A DNA stretch of 64,000 bases. Origin: Lachnospiraceae bacterium. GTDB taxonomy: Bacteria > Bacillota > Clostridia > Lachnospirales > Lachnospiraceae. This document shows positions 63,989 to 64,000 of the stretch, in pieces. The stretch covers positions 1 to 64,000 of the forward strand of contig SVFI01000009.1 in NCBI GenBank assembly GCA_015056905.1, given 5' to 3'. Each line of letters starts with the position of its first letter. Positions within the stretch are counted from its first letter, which is position 1. Position numbers and translations under genes: made by a program. The notes under the pieces were generated by a model that ran no database searches, was not told the DNA's origin, and was given only the letters and a program-made list of their open reading frames with translations.

Positions 63989-64000
63989 AACTATAGCTCC

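Overview
The window looks like a chromosomal segment of a low-to-mid GC Firmicute, most likely a member of the Lachnospiraceae (Clostridia). The basis is gene content and order rather than any database search: an argF-birA-coaX-dusB-greA-lysS run, BspA-type leucine-rich and CAP/SCP secreted proteins, a SleB-type cell-wall hydrolase, an S-box riboswitch before metK, strong AGGAGG ribosome binding sites and sigma-A type promoters. Almost everything is on the minus strand. No tRNA, rRNA, CRISPR array, intact IS element or phage module was seen.

Layout. 1-6937: one tightly packed minus-strand operon, read argF, birA, a small conserved protein, coaX, dusB, an unknown protein, greA, lysS (lysS runs off the left edge). 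7085-8471: nfeD and an SPFH/band-7 protein. 8558-11006: a broken GH78 alpha-L-rhamnosidase with an internal deletion and frame change. 11116-18547: SleB-type hydrolase, proC, a SpoU-family RNA methyltransferase, pfkA, dnaE. 18700-20706: BspA-like surface protein. 20856-22220: metK with its SAM riboswitch. 22366-23457: a plus-strand HD-GYP phosphodiesterase. 23500-29402: murA, a LysM-G5-M23 peptidase, a flavin reductase, a coiled-coil membrane protein, a small alarmone synthetase and a 91-residue unknown. 29575-32821: a hemolysin-III-like protein, a 310-base palindromic element, galE and a UDP-sugar pyrophosphorylase. 32849-37872: a metallophosphoesterase, asnA, asnS, a CAP protein and a PIN-like nuclease. 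37901-44702: an operon joining a hybrid histidine kinase, a TIR protein, a receiver-linked class III nucleotide cyclase, an unknown protein and an AlkD-like protein. 44811-49798: a CarD-like regulator, a degenerate HD-GYP protein, mntP, glnA and a zinc-ribbon membrane protein.

49851-63988 is the accessory highlight: a type VII (ESX/Yuk-like) secretion locus. It holds a 1667-residue three-ATPase EssC with an FHA module, a membrane FHA protein, a YukD ubiquitin-like protein, five consecutive WXG100 genes, a large WXG/LXG-like candidate substrate with an unusual alanine/glycine-rich C-terminal half, a DUF4176-type protein, a VWA-TM-FHA protein, a PP2C phosphatase, a membrane protein with a TPET-repeat cytoplasmic tail, and a LytTR regulator. 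Direct repeats of a GACCTGTT element spaced 21 bases lie upstream of a consensus promoter for the WXG100 genes and again before the first gene of the array, so the LytTR protein probably controls the substrates. FHA and PP2C proteins suggest threonine-phosphorylation control; no kinase, EssA, EssB or EsaA is in the window and they would have to lie beyond base 64000 or elsewhere.

The two places most likely to repay work are this phospho-regulated type VII locus and the TIR/cyclase/hybrid-kinase operon, which has the gene pairing of a Pycsar-type defence system but a different architecture.
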